From Symbiodinium natans (lineage: Eukaryota; Sar; Dinophyceae; Suessiales; Symbiodiniaceae): a DNA stretch of 64,000 nucleotides. Both the position numbers and the translations under genes were made by a program. The stretch is from contig CAJNDS010000747.1 in the NCBI GenBank assembly GCA_905221605.1, positions 1 through 64,000 on the forward strand, given 5' to 3'. The notes beneath the pieces were generated by a model. The model did not search any database and was not told the origin of the DNA. It saw nothing but the letters and a program-made list of their open reading frames with translations. This document shows positions 12,173 to 21,310 of the stretch, one piece after another (the first letter of the stretch is position 1; each line of letters begins with the position of its first letter).

Positions 12173-15100
12173 ATGGACACTGGTGAAGAACGTGTGCCTG
12201 GACGAGACCGTTCTCCGAGAGGCCGCAGTGCAAGCAGCCTGAGTTCCACAGGGCTTTCTGGTGCAAGGTCACCAAGTGCCCGTGGGAGAAGAGAACGTGG
12301 AAGGTCTTTGCCAGCGCGACCAGCTTCAGTTCCACGCGGAGTAGACCCAAGGCAGTGGACAGCTACGACTGGAGCAGGCCATCAGCCACCAGTCGGGGCT
12401 GTGCCTTCGTTTGGACCTCAGTTCTACCAGATGGGAACACCCCCTCAGACAGCACCACAAGAACCCCTTCAAGTTCCGAATATGCAGTTGCCCGTTGCAC
12501 CTGGAGTAGCTCAACAGATGGAGTTCACGAGAGCAATGCTGCAAGCGCAGGACGAGCAGATCCGACAGCAGGCAGCTCAACTTCAACAGATGAGTGCCAT
12601 GCTTACGCAAGCATTGCAGCTTGCAAGTGCGAATGCTGCCAATGCGCATATTGCAGCAGCTGCAGCTTCATCGTCGACGAGTCCTACACCTGGAGGAGAC
12701 CCCTCAGCAGCACCTGCGAATGCATCGACTCCTGTGGACATGGAAGTAGACTCTGGTGTACGAAACAAGAGAGCAGAGGGTTACATTCCACAGTTGCCTC
12801 AGCTGAACTATGCGTCCATGACGAGCAGACATGCTGAAATCCGAGTTTGGACAGCCTACAGAGACGAACTTACGAGTTGGCTTTGTTTGCTCGACGACCG
12901 CTACGCTACGGAATTGCAAGAAGCGATCAGTAGCAATGTGGAAGTCTTGCAAGTGAGGCTTGAAGCCGGGAAAGCAGCCCGGTCAACCAAACTTTGGTTT
13001 TTGCTTCGTCAGTCCATGAGCAAGTTCCAACGTGGGCAAGATTTGGTGCATCTCATCGAGGTGAAACAAATGGGAGCAAGTGCCGGATACGAACTCTGGC
13101 GCTCGTTGAACAACGAATTGTCAGTTCGCTCCAGAGTGGAGGGACAGGCCCTCCGCGAACAGGCGTTAGGCCTGGTGCCACCAAAGCATCTCAAGCGACC
13201 ACTTGATGTCGCCAGGTGGTACACCACCGAGCTTCTCAAGTTCGAGGCGCAGGTGAAGCATCGCTTCCCGGAGTTGCTCATCGGAGAACAAGAGGGAGTC
13301 CTGTGCCTGATGAAGCACTTGGATTCTGAGACCAAGAGATATCTGCTCCTCCATCACTCAACAAAGAGCATGGGTGAGCTGATGACTGGTTTGCAGTTTT
13401 ACGACGAGCAGCTTCGTGTGATGGACTTCCAGAGAGAAGGAGCATCCGGGTATGCGAATGCCTTCAAGGGTGGCAGAGGCGGAAAGGGCGACAGAGACAA
13501 GAGCAACAAAGGCCCCAAGGGCAACAAAGGCAACAAAGGCGAGAAAGGAGAAAAGGGACAGAAGGCTGGCAAAGCGAAAGGAAAGGACAAGAAAGGTGAC
13601 CAAGGCGGAAAAGGAGACAGAGCTCGGAGCAAGAGCAGAGAGGCGAAGAAGACGGATGTCTGCCGGAACTGCGGGAAGACTGGACACTGGGCACGCGACT
13701 GCTGGGCACCTCCGAAGGACAAAGCCGCAGCGGCGACGAGCCAGGCCGTTACGACGCAGCCAGAGGCACCATCGTCTTCATCGTCTACTTCGGCGAAAGC
13801 AGCAGCGCAGCCCACAACCAAGGGTAGTGGAAAAGCACAGTCATCAATCAAGACGTTTCTGGAGGGATATCACTTTGGTATGATGCTCACGAACCAAGTG
13901 GTTAGTTTTCCTTCAGATGATCGCATTTACTGGCTGATTGACTCTGGTAGTTCGTTCCACATCATCACGAGAGAGACGCTTGAGAGCGACCACGTGAAAA
14001 TCCTGAGTTGGTTGGAAGGACGCCCGAAGTCATATGCGGAGACTGCGACTGGAGATTCCGTTGAAATTGGCGGATCAACACATGTTTTAGTGGAAGTTTG
14101 CTTTGAAACCACCACCCCAGCATCATCGAAGAGCAGTTCTGAGCATGAGGGTGACGCTGTGTACATGTGTAGGGCTAGGTTTGAAGCCGTCATTTCCGAT
14201 CAGATCAAGCACAATTTGCTGAACATCAACTTGCTTTGTCAGAATGGAGGTTGGGAGCCAGCGATGTGCGACCAGCAGGGCGTAATTACCGTCCGAAAGC
14301 ACGGCGTAACGCTGAGACCAACCATGTTTGCTTCAGTTAGTTGGCTTGCGTCAGTTCGGAATGACCATCCTTTAGCGCTGAAACCGCAGGATTTGATCGC
14401 CAAAACGGAACAGTTTCGTCGAAGTCGGTCTCGCAAGTCGTCTTCGAGTCGTGATTTTCATCGTTCGACTTCGAATCGAGGTCATCGCAGCTCTGCGAGA
14501 GTGTGTGTTGAGCCCGAAAACCCCGAATTGCTGGATGTTTCATGTCTTGATGAGGTAGTTGATTGCGAGTTTCAGACGAGCCACGAACATGCTGACCTGG
14601 ACCAAGGCGAAGCTAAGGACAGACTAAGGACAGTCGGTGACGTTTCCGGCTCTGCGAGGGATCAACTTCAATTTTTCAGTCATGTGGATACGCCAGTTGT
14701 TCGTGAGCTTGATAGGGATGAGCGCTTGATATTTAGTGAAGACAACAGCGTTATCTCACACAAGCAACAGGACAACAGCACCACACCAGCAGTCGAGCGG
14801 CTTGTATTTGAAAATGACAGCAGCGTTATCTCACACAAGCAACAGGACAACAGCACCACACCAGCAGTTGAGCGTCTTGTGCATGAGCATGGTAGGGAAA
14901 CAGTTGTCTGTCGTGCTTGCTTGGAGGATTTCCCTGATGAGGTTGAGACTGGCAGCTTGGATTGCTCAAAGAGGCGAAGTTTTCCTAGAGCAGGACAGAT
15001 AGGAGACCGCCGCTATGGATCCGAGTGCCACGATGCAACGGAGCATTCAACAGTTGGAAGGCATGCGCCAGGGGGCGAGACGCAGGAGACTGATATTGTT

Positions 15101-16723
15101 GGAAGCCCACGCCGCGCAGCACGGCATAGAGCTGCCACAGACGCTCCGAGAGGAGCTCCAGGCGTCGTATGCCGAGGCGGAGTCCACTGGAGGGGACGAG
15201 ATGGATCTGGACCTGGATTCGGCAAGGCTGGACCCTTCGACCTCATCTCCTTCGGTAGAGTACGTCATGGAAGAGACGGAAGCGGCGGAAGCACCGTCGT
15301 CCCACACCGGGGTGAGGGAATTCCAAGCGGATCCTTCGATGTCAGAGGCTCCAGCCAAGAGACCCGCTATGGTGCAGATGAAGCCGACGCCGAAGATCAA
15401 ATCCAAGGAGAAAACCATGGCCGTGAGACCGGTGCGGAACTTGCTGCCGGACCATGTGGATCAATCGACCATGGGAGTCGATCCTCGGGAGCCCTCCGGC
15501 CCCCCGCCGGCATCGTCAGCGCCAGCACGGAGAGGAAAACGGCGCTGGGCGTCGGCAGGCTGGACGACGTGGGTTGCTCGTCGGTTCGGAGGAGCTTGGA
15601 CGGCACAAGCTTCGGGAGCCAGCGACTCACCGGATACGCCGGTGACGCTGTTTTGTCTCCTGTGCCAGAAATATGTCACCGAAGCCCATTTGATGAGCGA
15701 GCCACACGAAGCCAACATGCAGGGCTTCACGCAGACCATCTCCAAGGAGGGCCTCCACGTGACGCAGAACCCGGTGGATTGGACCACATGGGAGCAAGCG
15801 CTTGCCGAGCCAGAGCAGCTGGAGATTGGAGTAACGGAGGGCAAGGCTCGGTCAGTGGTTACGCTGGGACCGACCGGCATTTCGGGCGAGTTTCCTCAGC
15901 CGAGCCCGAAGGAAACAGCCGCGGCAGCACCGGCGAGCTCAGGGCCAGGACCATCGACAATGGTGGTGGAGGTAGACGAATCCGACGAGGATTGGGGAGA
16001 ATGGAGGCCAACCACAGGGGTTCCAGCTCCAACGACCCCAGCACATCCGAAGTATCCCCCTATCTCCATGATGCAGCCGCCGGGGGAACCGGTCGGCCCG
16101 ACAGCAGTGTACACGGAGCACCGCCGGGCCCCGAGCCCAGGCATGCAAAGAGCGCTCTCCGAGTGACACCTCCCTGGCGGGAATCACTTTCCAACCTGGG
16201 CTTTCGTGGTCCGTATCTGCAGCTGCATCTGAGCACACCAGGCCACACCTCAGAAGGGCTACAAGCCCTCGGACCTTTGAGGGAGAGCTTCCTGCGGATG
16301 CAGGCGAAGGACCATGCCCAACTGCCGGTCAGCTTGACACCTCCGAAAGCCGCCAGCGACCTGTCCGGCAATGTGATGAGGGTGGCAGAGGCAATGGAAA
16401 CAGGAGCATCGGGAACAGTGGCACCGGGAGGAAGGCCATTCAGCCCAATGAGCCTTCGCATGGAGCTCGAGACAGGGATCCTCACAGGCCAAGCATACGA
16501 GGACCGGCGCCGAGCAAGATCGGAGAACATACAGGCTGCGAGGGCGGTCGCCAAGCCAAGATTGGCGCTCCCGATCCCTCCGCCACCTCCGGTTCCGCGA
16601 CCCGAGCGCACTCCCGAGACACCAATTCCGTGGAGTGGCGCACCCTCTCCTGCATTCCTGGAACTCATCAGGCGCCGCCGAGATCGCCAAGAGCGCGATC
16701 GTTCTCGCTCCCCGTCTCCCTGA
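12173..16723 (+). CDS. Copia-type ORF1: Gag and aspartic protease (1516 codons open)
   Basis: Starts at a true ATG 26 bases after the PBS. In order: a basic RS-rich N-terminus, a Gln/Ala-rich coiled coil (about residues 115-165), a helical capsid region (about 205-420) of retrotransposon Gag type, a Lys/Gly-rich basic stretch (about 430-495), and a CCHC zinc knuckle (C497, C500, H505, C510). The protease follows with the active-site triad D590-S-G. Two copies of a 20-residue repeat beginning SVISHKQQDN lie near residues 865-905. From ~14990 to 16166 this frame is open but Gly/Arg/Ser-rich and looks like the shadow of the +1-frame ORF at 15015. After 16167 it looks protein-like again, ending in an RDRQERDRSRSPSP tail. 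Pol lies in the -1 frame. Confidence 0.88.
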   Translation: MDTGEERVPGRDRSPRGRSASSLSSTGLSGARSPSARGRRERGRSLPARPASVPRGVDPRQWTATTGAGHQPPVGAVPSFGPQFYQMGTPPQTAPQEPLQVPNMQLPVAPGVAQQMEFTRAMLQAQDEQIRQQAAQLQQMSAMLTQALQLASANAANAHIAAAAASSSTSPTPGGDPSAAPANASTPVDMEVDSGVRNKRAEGYIPQLPQLNYASMTSRHAEIRVWTAYRDELTSWLCLLDDRYATELQEAISSNVEVLQVRLEAGKAARSTKLWFLLRQSMSKFQRGQDLVHLIEVKQMGASAGYELWRSLNNELSVRSRVEGQALREQALGLVPPKHLKRPLDVARWYTTELLKFEAQVKHRFPELLIGEQEGVLCLMKHLDSETKRYLLLHHSTKSMGELMTGLQFYDEQLRVMDFQREGASGYANAFKGGRGGKGDRDKSNKGPKGNKGNKGEKGEKGQKAGKAKGKDKKGDQGGKGDRARSKSREAKKTDVCRNCGKTGHWARDCWAPPKDKAAAATSQAVTTQPEAPSSSSSTSAKAAAQPTTKGSGKAQSSIKTFLEGYHFGMMLTNQVVSFPSDDRIYWLIDSGSSFHIITRETLESDHVKILSWLEGRPKSYAETATGDSVEIGGSTHVLVEVCFETTTPASSKSSSEHEGDAVYMCRARFEAVISDQIKHNLLNINLLCQNGGWEPAMCDQQGVITVRKHGVTLRPTMFASVSWLASVRNDHPLALKPQDLIAKTEQFRRSRSRKSSSSRDFHRSTSNRGHRSSARVCVEPENPELLDVSCLDEVVDCEFQTSHEHADLDQGEAKDRLRTVGDVSGSARDQLQFFSHVDTPVVRELDRDERLIFSEDNSVISHKQQDNSTTPAVERLVFENDSSVISHKQQDNSTTPAVERLVHEHGRETVVCRACLEDFPDEVETGSLDCSKRRSFPRAGQIGDRRYGSECHDATEHSTVGRHAPGGETQETDIVGSPRRAARHRAATDAPRGAPGVVCRGGVHWRGRDGSGPGFGKAGPFDLISFGRVRHGRDGSGGSTVVPHRGEGIPSGSFDVRGSSQETRYGADEADAEDQIQGENHGRETGAELAAGPCGSIDHGSRSSGALRPPAGIVSASTERKTALGVGRLDDVGCSSVRRSLDGTSFGSQRLTGYAGDAVLSPVPEICHRSPFDERATRSQHAGLHADHLQGGPPRDAEPGGLDHMGASACRARAAGDWSNGGQGSVSGYAGTDRHFGRVSSAEPEGNSRGSTGELRARTIDNGGGGRRIRRGLGRMEANHRGSSSNDPSTSEVSPYLHDAAAGGTGRPDSSVHGAPPGPEPRHAKSALRVTPPWRESLSNLGFRGPYLQLHLSTPGHTSEGLQALGPLRESFLRMQAKDHAQLPVSLTPPKAASDLSGNVMRVAEAMETGASGTVAPGGRPFSPMSLRMELETGILTGQAYEDRRRARSENIQAARAVAKPRLALPIPPPPPVPRPERTPETPIPWSGAPSPAFLELIRRRRDRQERDRSRSPSP
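15015..16166 (+). CDS. Extra +1-frame ORF with a U1/matrin-like C2H2 zinc finger
   Basis: A 383-codon ORF with a true ATG overlaps ORF1 completely, in the +1 frame. It has a helical N-terminus rich in R, E and L, acidic Ser/Glu patches, and CLLCQKYVTEAHLMSEPH at about residues 216-233, fitting C-x2-C-x12-H-x5-H of U1/matrin-type fingers. Composition is balanced, whereas the same DNA in the ORF1 frame gives Gly/Arg/Ser-biased sequence, so I believe this frame is or was the coding one. It may be a separate protein, or part of the polyprotein thrown out of frame by two compensating indels near 14990 and 16160. It sits between protease and integrase, where classical copia elements have no ORF. 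Confidence 0.6.
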   Translation: MDPSATMQRSIQQLEGMRQGARRRRLILLEAHAAQHGIELPQTLREELQASYAEAESTGGDEMDLDLDSARLDPSTSSPSVEYVMEETEAAEAPSSHTGVREFQADPSMSEAPAKRPAMVQMKPTPKIKSKEKTMAVRPVRNLLPDHVDQSTMGVDPREPSGPPPASSAPARRGKRRWASAGWTTWVARRFGGAWTAQASGASDSPDTPVTLFCLLCQKYVTEAHLMSEPHEANMQGFTQTISKEGLHVTQNPVDWTTWEQALAEPEQLEIGVTEGKARSVVTLGPTGISGEFPQPSPKETAAAAPASSGPGPSTMVVEVDESDEDWGEWRPTTGVPAPTTPAHPKYPPISMMQPPGEPVGPTAVYTEHRRAPSPGMQRALSE

Positions 16724-19700
16724 AAGGGAGTACTGAGAAGCCCAACCCAATCCTTGCAGCTTTGTCCCAGGATGAAAGAAAAGAGCCCGATACGCGACAG
16801 CCACAACAACAGTTTGAGTTAGTCATTGAAGAAGGAATTATTGGGGACAATGTGCGTAGTAAACACGCTGAGCTGCAGCACCACATGCAGGGACACGTAC
16901 CATACATGTCTGACTGTGAGTTTTGCCAGCGGACTAGAGGGACCACTCCAGCACGAAAGCGTAGCGACCTGAACCCGAGAGAGTTTCAGCTTGACCAGTG
17001 CTTCTTTCGCAAGCTTGCATTCATCGTACTGGTTCATACCATGAGCTTTGCAATTGCAGTTTGCTTTAGACCTGAGGGAGAGAGCGCAGCAACAACAGCA
17101 GAACATTTGCATCCCTGGGTCAGGCACTTTGGTGTGAAACAACCGCATTTCATGTCTGATGCAGAGGGACTCACGAAGAACATCGCAGCGAGACTCGCTG
17201 ATCTTTGTGAGGGTACTGAGGACAGCTTTGCACCCGAAAGGCATGCACCAGCAGCAGAACGAGCCATTAGGACCCTAAAAGGAATCGTAGCGACACATGA
17301 GCTTGAGTTGCGGGAACATGGCGTTGTTTTGGATGCTGAGTGTGCGGATGTTTTCGACCTTTTGTTTCAATACGCAGCACACACGCACAACAGGTTTTCA
17401 GTTTCTGTAGGGTCGACCATGACACCCATGCAGAAGATCCGCGGAGATCGCGTGCGACCGCAAGTCACGTATCCGTTCGGTGCGGTAGCATACGCTAAGA
17501 TAACGCGGGCTAGAAGACCTGACGCGGATGCCAAGTATGCTCGAGGGATCTACTTGGGACCAGTGCTTGGGAGCACAGGTCATGCCATGGAAATCCGCTT
17601 GGATAGTGGGGAGACGAAACGGGTGATCGCGCCCGGACTCAAATTGCTCTACCCGTTGCGTTTCGACGCAAATCTTCTGCCCGGTGCAAAGGCCCTAGAT
17701 GGCTTCCTGCCCCCGCCTGAAGCACCGAAGACCAAAGAGCTGTTTCTTCCATATGTTCCAGGTGGAGGTCCTCCCATAGACTGGGTGAGACAACATGGCG
17801 TTACCCCCAAGTGCCCAGGATGCCAAGAAGGCGTCAGCTCGAGCAGGCATTCCCAAAAGTGTGTGAAGAGATACCAGAAATGGTTGCGTGATTCCATCGA
17901 TGATGCTCTGGAGGCACGAGATGAAGGACCAAGGGTCGACCGAAGACCTGAAGAGCTAATTGGAGAAGACCCATACGATGATGACGAGCAAATGAAGCCG
18001 AACAAGCGAACACGCTTTGGAGGAGAGGAGGTCCGAGCGTTTGATCCTGAGCAAGCAGGAGTCGGAGACTTGGAGATCCCGGAGATGTCAGTGCCGGATG
18101 CTGACTGGAATGTATCCGAATACCAGCCGTCCGAGGCTGAGGATGACGATATGGGAGAAGCTCCAGAGATGAGAGACGCTCCAGAGCATCCCCAGACATT
18201 CCATGAGGGGGTCCCAGTCCGATACCTGGAGGAAGTGCTCGAGAACGCCCACTACACACCACAACCACTCTCTTGTTGTGACCACTACGACGTCGAAGCA
18301 GCATGTCACTTACTTGTTGGTCGGTCGAGCGTGGAGAAGTTCCCGTATGTTTGCTTGAACACAACAACACAACGACAGCACCACAAGCAACAGCAGTCGG
18401 TCGAGCGTGAAGCAGTTGAGTTGTTGAATCTCCAGGACCACCCATGTGTATGTTCTTCAGTTAAAGAGAAAAAGGAAGATGAGTCCGCAGGGGCGTACAT
18501 GAGAATCCAAGACAGGACTCTGTGGGTGAATCGACCTCGAGCCAGCTACGACGACCTGGAAGGTTTCCAGCTGGACCCTGAAGAGACATGGCAAGGAATC
18601 AAGAAAGAAGTGAATGCGCTCGATAGTCTGAAAGTTGGTTATGCAAGATCAAAGAGCGAGATTGATGAATACCGCAAAGCCAACCCAAACTGTCGGACGG
18701 TCAAGTCCCGATGGGTCCTCACTCAGAAGGCCCCAGGACTAGTCCGAGCAAGGATAGTCGCTAAGGATTTTGCTCATGGCCGACCATCCGCACTCGATTT
18801 GGGGTTGAGTTCTAATACTGCGTCGGTGGAAGCCCTCAAGATCGTCCTTGCACGGGCGGCGAAGGGTAAGATGCGGGCGTACGGCCTCGACATATCCACC
18901 GCGTTTCTCTTTGCGCAGGTAGTGGAACCCACCATTATCGAGTTGCCAAGCACGTTCGCGCTCGAGAGCGGCGAAACCGCGTACTTGATACTAGAGAAAG
19001 CGCTCTACGGTTTGCGTTCCGCCAGCCTTAGCTGGCAGCGACACCTGAACAGGATCGTATCTGCACTAGGCTTACAAGCGAGTCCGCTTGAACCGACGCT
19101 TTTCAGCGGATGGGTCAACCTTGAATCCGGATGGGAGTATATCATCATGTTAGCGTACGTGGATGATTTGCTCATTGTGTCCTCTACCGAAAAAGGGTTC
19201 GAGTACGTCCACGAAGCCCTGAGTTCAGTCTTGAAAGTCAAAGTGACAGGGAGGCTGATCGAAGATGGGCAGATGGAATTCCTCGGCCGTTTAATCCGTT
19301 GGGATGGACGACAAATCATGCTTGGGGTGAAGCCTGAGTATGTGAAGTCGGTCTTTACATCTTTCGGATGGGACATATCCATCGCGAAAGTATCCTTGAC
19401 GACACCCGACATCAGGAGTATGTACGATGAGGAGAGTGTTGAAGAGCCTTCGAAGGAGCTGTCGAGTGAGGCCGCCTCACGATTCCGAAGTTGCCTAGGG
19501 AAGATAGGATGGCTCTGTCAAACTCGCTCAGATATAACGTATTTTCACTCCATGTTGTCACGCGGACAAAGCATGCCACGGCAAGTGCATGAAGATGCAC
19601 TTCGCAAGTTCCTGCGATGGTTAGCAGCGTTTCCGCTGTTAGATCAAATCTTCCCGCTCGGAGATGGCAAGACCAATGAGGGGGAGAATGCCAGCCTGGT

Positions 19701-20952
19701 AGCCTATTGCGACAGCAATTGGGGCAGCGAGATGAGCGTAGCCCGGAAGAGCACCAGTGGCGGAGTGATCTACATTGCAGTGGACGGTCTGTGGTACTGC
19801 ATAAAGGGGTACAGCCGCCTGCAGAGCGTCGTGGCACTCAGCTCAGCAGAGGCAGAGTTGTTTGCCATCGCCGAGGCAGCGAAAGAGGTGGCAGGACTTG
19901 CGCAATTGACGGCGCATATCTGGGGCACCCTCCAGAAACCCCACCGCGTGTACACTGACTCTGCCTCAGCTAGGCAAATTGCCAGCATGGAGGGGCTACT
20001 CAGGCGCATGCGGCATATAGACTTGAGGTTGTGCTTTATCCAAGACCGTGTCCATAGCGGCGAGTTGGCAGTAGAGGGAGTAGCCGGAACCGAGAATGTG
20101 AGCGATCTTCTCACAAAGAATTTAAATCGCCTCCAAACAGCAAAGCATACAGCAACCCTCGGACTAGAAGATGTGACCAGCATCGATTTCCGAGAGGTCC
20201 CGGCAGTCAGGTCTTGCTTGTTGCTGTCTGGAGTGCTAGATTCGATACTCGGGCCGGACAACCTCGAATACGAAGCTTTCTGTCGGCTATGCGAACTCGA
20301 GACTGAATATTCAACTTTGCTGATCGAGTTTTGCACGAGTTCACGTTCGAATCTGTACCTGCAAGGAAGTGTGCACCAAGTATTTGTCCTGCCGATTACT
20401 CAAGGGGTTGACGGAACCTCAAATGACACCGTGGAGCGGGTCATGTCTGCAATGAATGTTGCGAGAGAATGGGGGATGAAGGTTGTTTTCTGGAGCAGCA
20501 CTCCTTGTACCGGAGGTAGCCCGTACCAACGGCGACACGAAGATCGGCCGGGCTATCAGGACCATCTACAAGCTTTATTCACGGTGCATCGCAAGCTCTG
20601 GCGGAGCTTCTTAGTGATGGTGAACCACCCGCAAGTAGGGGTATGGGTCATAGAATGGCCGCAGCGGTGTGCCTACTGGGGATGGGCAAGTACCCGTTCG
20701 TTTGCAAGGCAACGAACCCATTACACCGGCGAAGTGCACGGCTGTGTTTCAGGCTTGGTAGGCAAAGATGGATTGCCTATCCGGAAGATCTGGAAACTGA
20801 TGTCGAACGATGAACAGTTTGTGCGAACAATGTCCGAAACGTTTGCATGTTCCTGCAAGGGAGATCATTCACGAAACTTTGATCTCAAAGACACGCAGCA
20901 CTATCCGCCAGCTTTCGCGGACGTCGCCCTGGAAAGCTTGCGACTGCGGTAA
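16630..20952 (+). CDS. Copia-type ORF2: integrase, reverse transcriptase, RNase H and methyltransferase-like C-terminus
   Basis: This frame is open from 16630 (a GTG, not an ATG) and overlaps ORF1 by 94 bases in the -1 frame. Protein-like sequence begins near 16720, so expression probably needs a frameshift or a separate start. Residue numbers count from 16630. An HHCC-type integrase zinc region lies near 78-100 (SDCEFCQRTRG). The integrase core has D122, D177 and E210, with 32 residues between the last two. RT has D754 and YVDD at 843-846. RNase H has D1028, E1074/E1076 and D1110, then GTENVSDLLTKNL. About 270 residues follow that ordinary copia Pol lacks: LLIEFC (1230-1235), STPCTGGSPYQ (P1292, C1293), VIEWP (E1342) and a C-terminal CSCKGDH...HYPPAFADVAL. 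These fit motif I, motif IV and later strands of a SAM-dependent methyltransferase fold. Confidence 0.9.
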   Translation: MEWRTLSCIPGTHQAPPRSPRARSFSLPVSLKGSTEKPNPILAALSQDERKEPDTRQPQQQFELVIEEGIIGDNVRSKHAELQHHMQGHVPYMSDCEFCQRTRGTTPARKRSDLNPREFQLDQCFFRKLAFIVLVHTMSFAIAVCFRPEGESAATTAEHLHPWVRHFGVKQPHFMSDAEGLTKNIAARLADLCEGTEDSFAPERHAPAAERAIRTLKGIVATHELELREHGVVLDAECADVFDLLFQYAAHTHNRFSVSVGSTMTPMQKIRGDRVRPQVTYPFGAVAYAKITRARRPDADAKYARGIYLGPVLGSTGHAMEIRLDSGETKRVIAPGLKLLYPLRFDANLLPGAKALDGFLPPPEAPKTKELFLPYVPGGGPPIDWVRQHGVTPKCPGCQEGVSSSRHSQKCVKRYQKWLRDSIDDALEARDEGPRVDRRPEELIGEDPYDDDEQMKPNKRTRFGGEEVRAFDPEQAGVGDLEIPEMSVPDADWNVSEYQPSEAEDDDMGEAPEMRDAPEHPQTFHEGVPVRYLEEVLENAHYTPQPLSCCDHYDVEAACHLLVGRSSVEKFPYVCLNTTTQRQHHKQQQSVEREAVELLNLQDHPCVCSSVKEKKEDESAGAYMRIQDRTLWVNRPRASYDDLEGFQLDPEETWQGIKKEVNALDSLKVGYARSKSEIDEYRKANPNCRTVKSRWVLTQKAPGLVRARIVAKDFAHGRPSALDLGLSSNTASVEALKIVLARAAKGKMRAYGLDISTAFLFAQVVEPTIIELPSTFALESGETAYLILEKALYGLRSASLSWQRHLNRIVSALGLQASPLEPTLFSGWVNLESGWEYIIMLAYVDDLLIVSSTEKGFEYVHEALSSVLKVKVTGRLIEDGQMEFLGRLIRWDGRQIMLGVKPEYVKSVFTSFGWDISIAKVSLTTPDIRSMYDEESVEEPSKELSSEAASRFRSCLGKIGWLCQTRSDITYFHSMLSRGQSMPRQVHEDALRKFLRWLAAFPLLDQIFPLGDGKTNEGENASLVAYCDSNWGSEMSVARKSTSGGVIYIAVDGLWYCIKGYSRLQSVVALSSAEAELFAIAEAAKEVAGLAQLTAHIWGTLQKPHRVYTDSASARQIASMEGLLRRMRHIDLRLCFIQDRVHSGELAVEGVAGTENVSDLLTKNLNRLQTAKHTATLGLEDVTSIDFREVPAVRSCLLLSGVLDSILGPDNLEYEAFCRLCELETEYSTLLIEFCTSSRSNLYLQGSVHQVFVLPITQGVDGTSNDTVERVMSAMNVAREWGMKVVFWSSTPCTGGSPYQRRHEDRPGYQDHLQALFTVHRKLWRSFLVMVNHPQVGVWVIEWPQRCAYWGWASTRSFARQRTHYTGEVHGCVSGLVGKDGLPIRKIWKLMSNDEQFVRTMSETFACSCKGDHSRNFDLKDTQHYPPAFADVALESLRLR

Positions 20953-21155
20953 TTCGCGCCCGCCCGCCCGCCCCTGGCTTGCCCGCCCACCCGCCCAGCC
21001 AGGTTGCTTTGCGAGAGTTAGTCGACCTCCAGCGGTCTGAAGCAGTGCAGCGGTCTAGGTCTGAGGAATGCGCCGGAATCCATGGCCCGGCGAGAAGCTT
21101 AGTTGGCTTTGCGTGGAGCTTAGTTGACGTGACCAACAGTGAAACTCTTGGTCAT

Positions 21156-21164
21156 GAGGGGGAG
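21156..21164 (+). promoter_or_regulatory. Polypurine tract
   Basis: GAGGGGGAG abuts the original 3' LTR start AGTTGATATATGTGAC at 21163. No purine tract precedes the second LTR part at 23675, which confirms that the true LTR start is here and that the 2.5 kb between is a later insertion. Confidence 0.8.
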
Positions 21165-21178
21165 TTGATATATGTGAC
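21163..21178 (+). repeat. First 16 bases of the split 3' LTR
   Basis: AGTTGATATATGTGAC matches the 5' LTR start exactly. The next 13-base target duplication lets it rejoin the remainder at 23688. Together the two parts give 536 bases, equal to the 5' LTR plus the 4-base indel. Confidence 0.9.
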
Positions 21179-21310
21179 TGATTGGCTCAAGATCTCGGCT
21201 CAACCCCGGTGGGGTGCACAGGTAGCAGAGCGGTAGCTGTGTGAACCAGCCTCGAGTCCCCTAACTGTTTTGGGTACCAGGCCTGCTTTTTCACAGCCTT
21301 CATTTGAGCC

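Noticed and set aside
21223-21259. Pol III box-like pair (TAGCAGAGCGG and GCCTCGAGTCC) near the insert's 5' end
   Set aside because: The A-like box fits, but the B-like box has two mismatches at conserved positions and the spacing is about 18 bases too short for a tRNA; no cloverleaf can be drawn.
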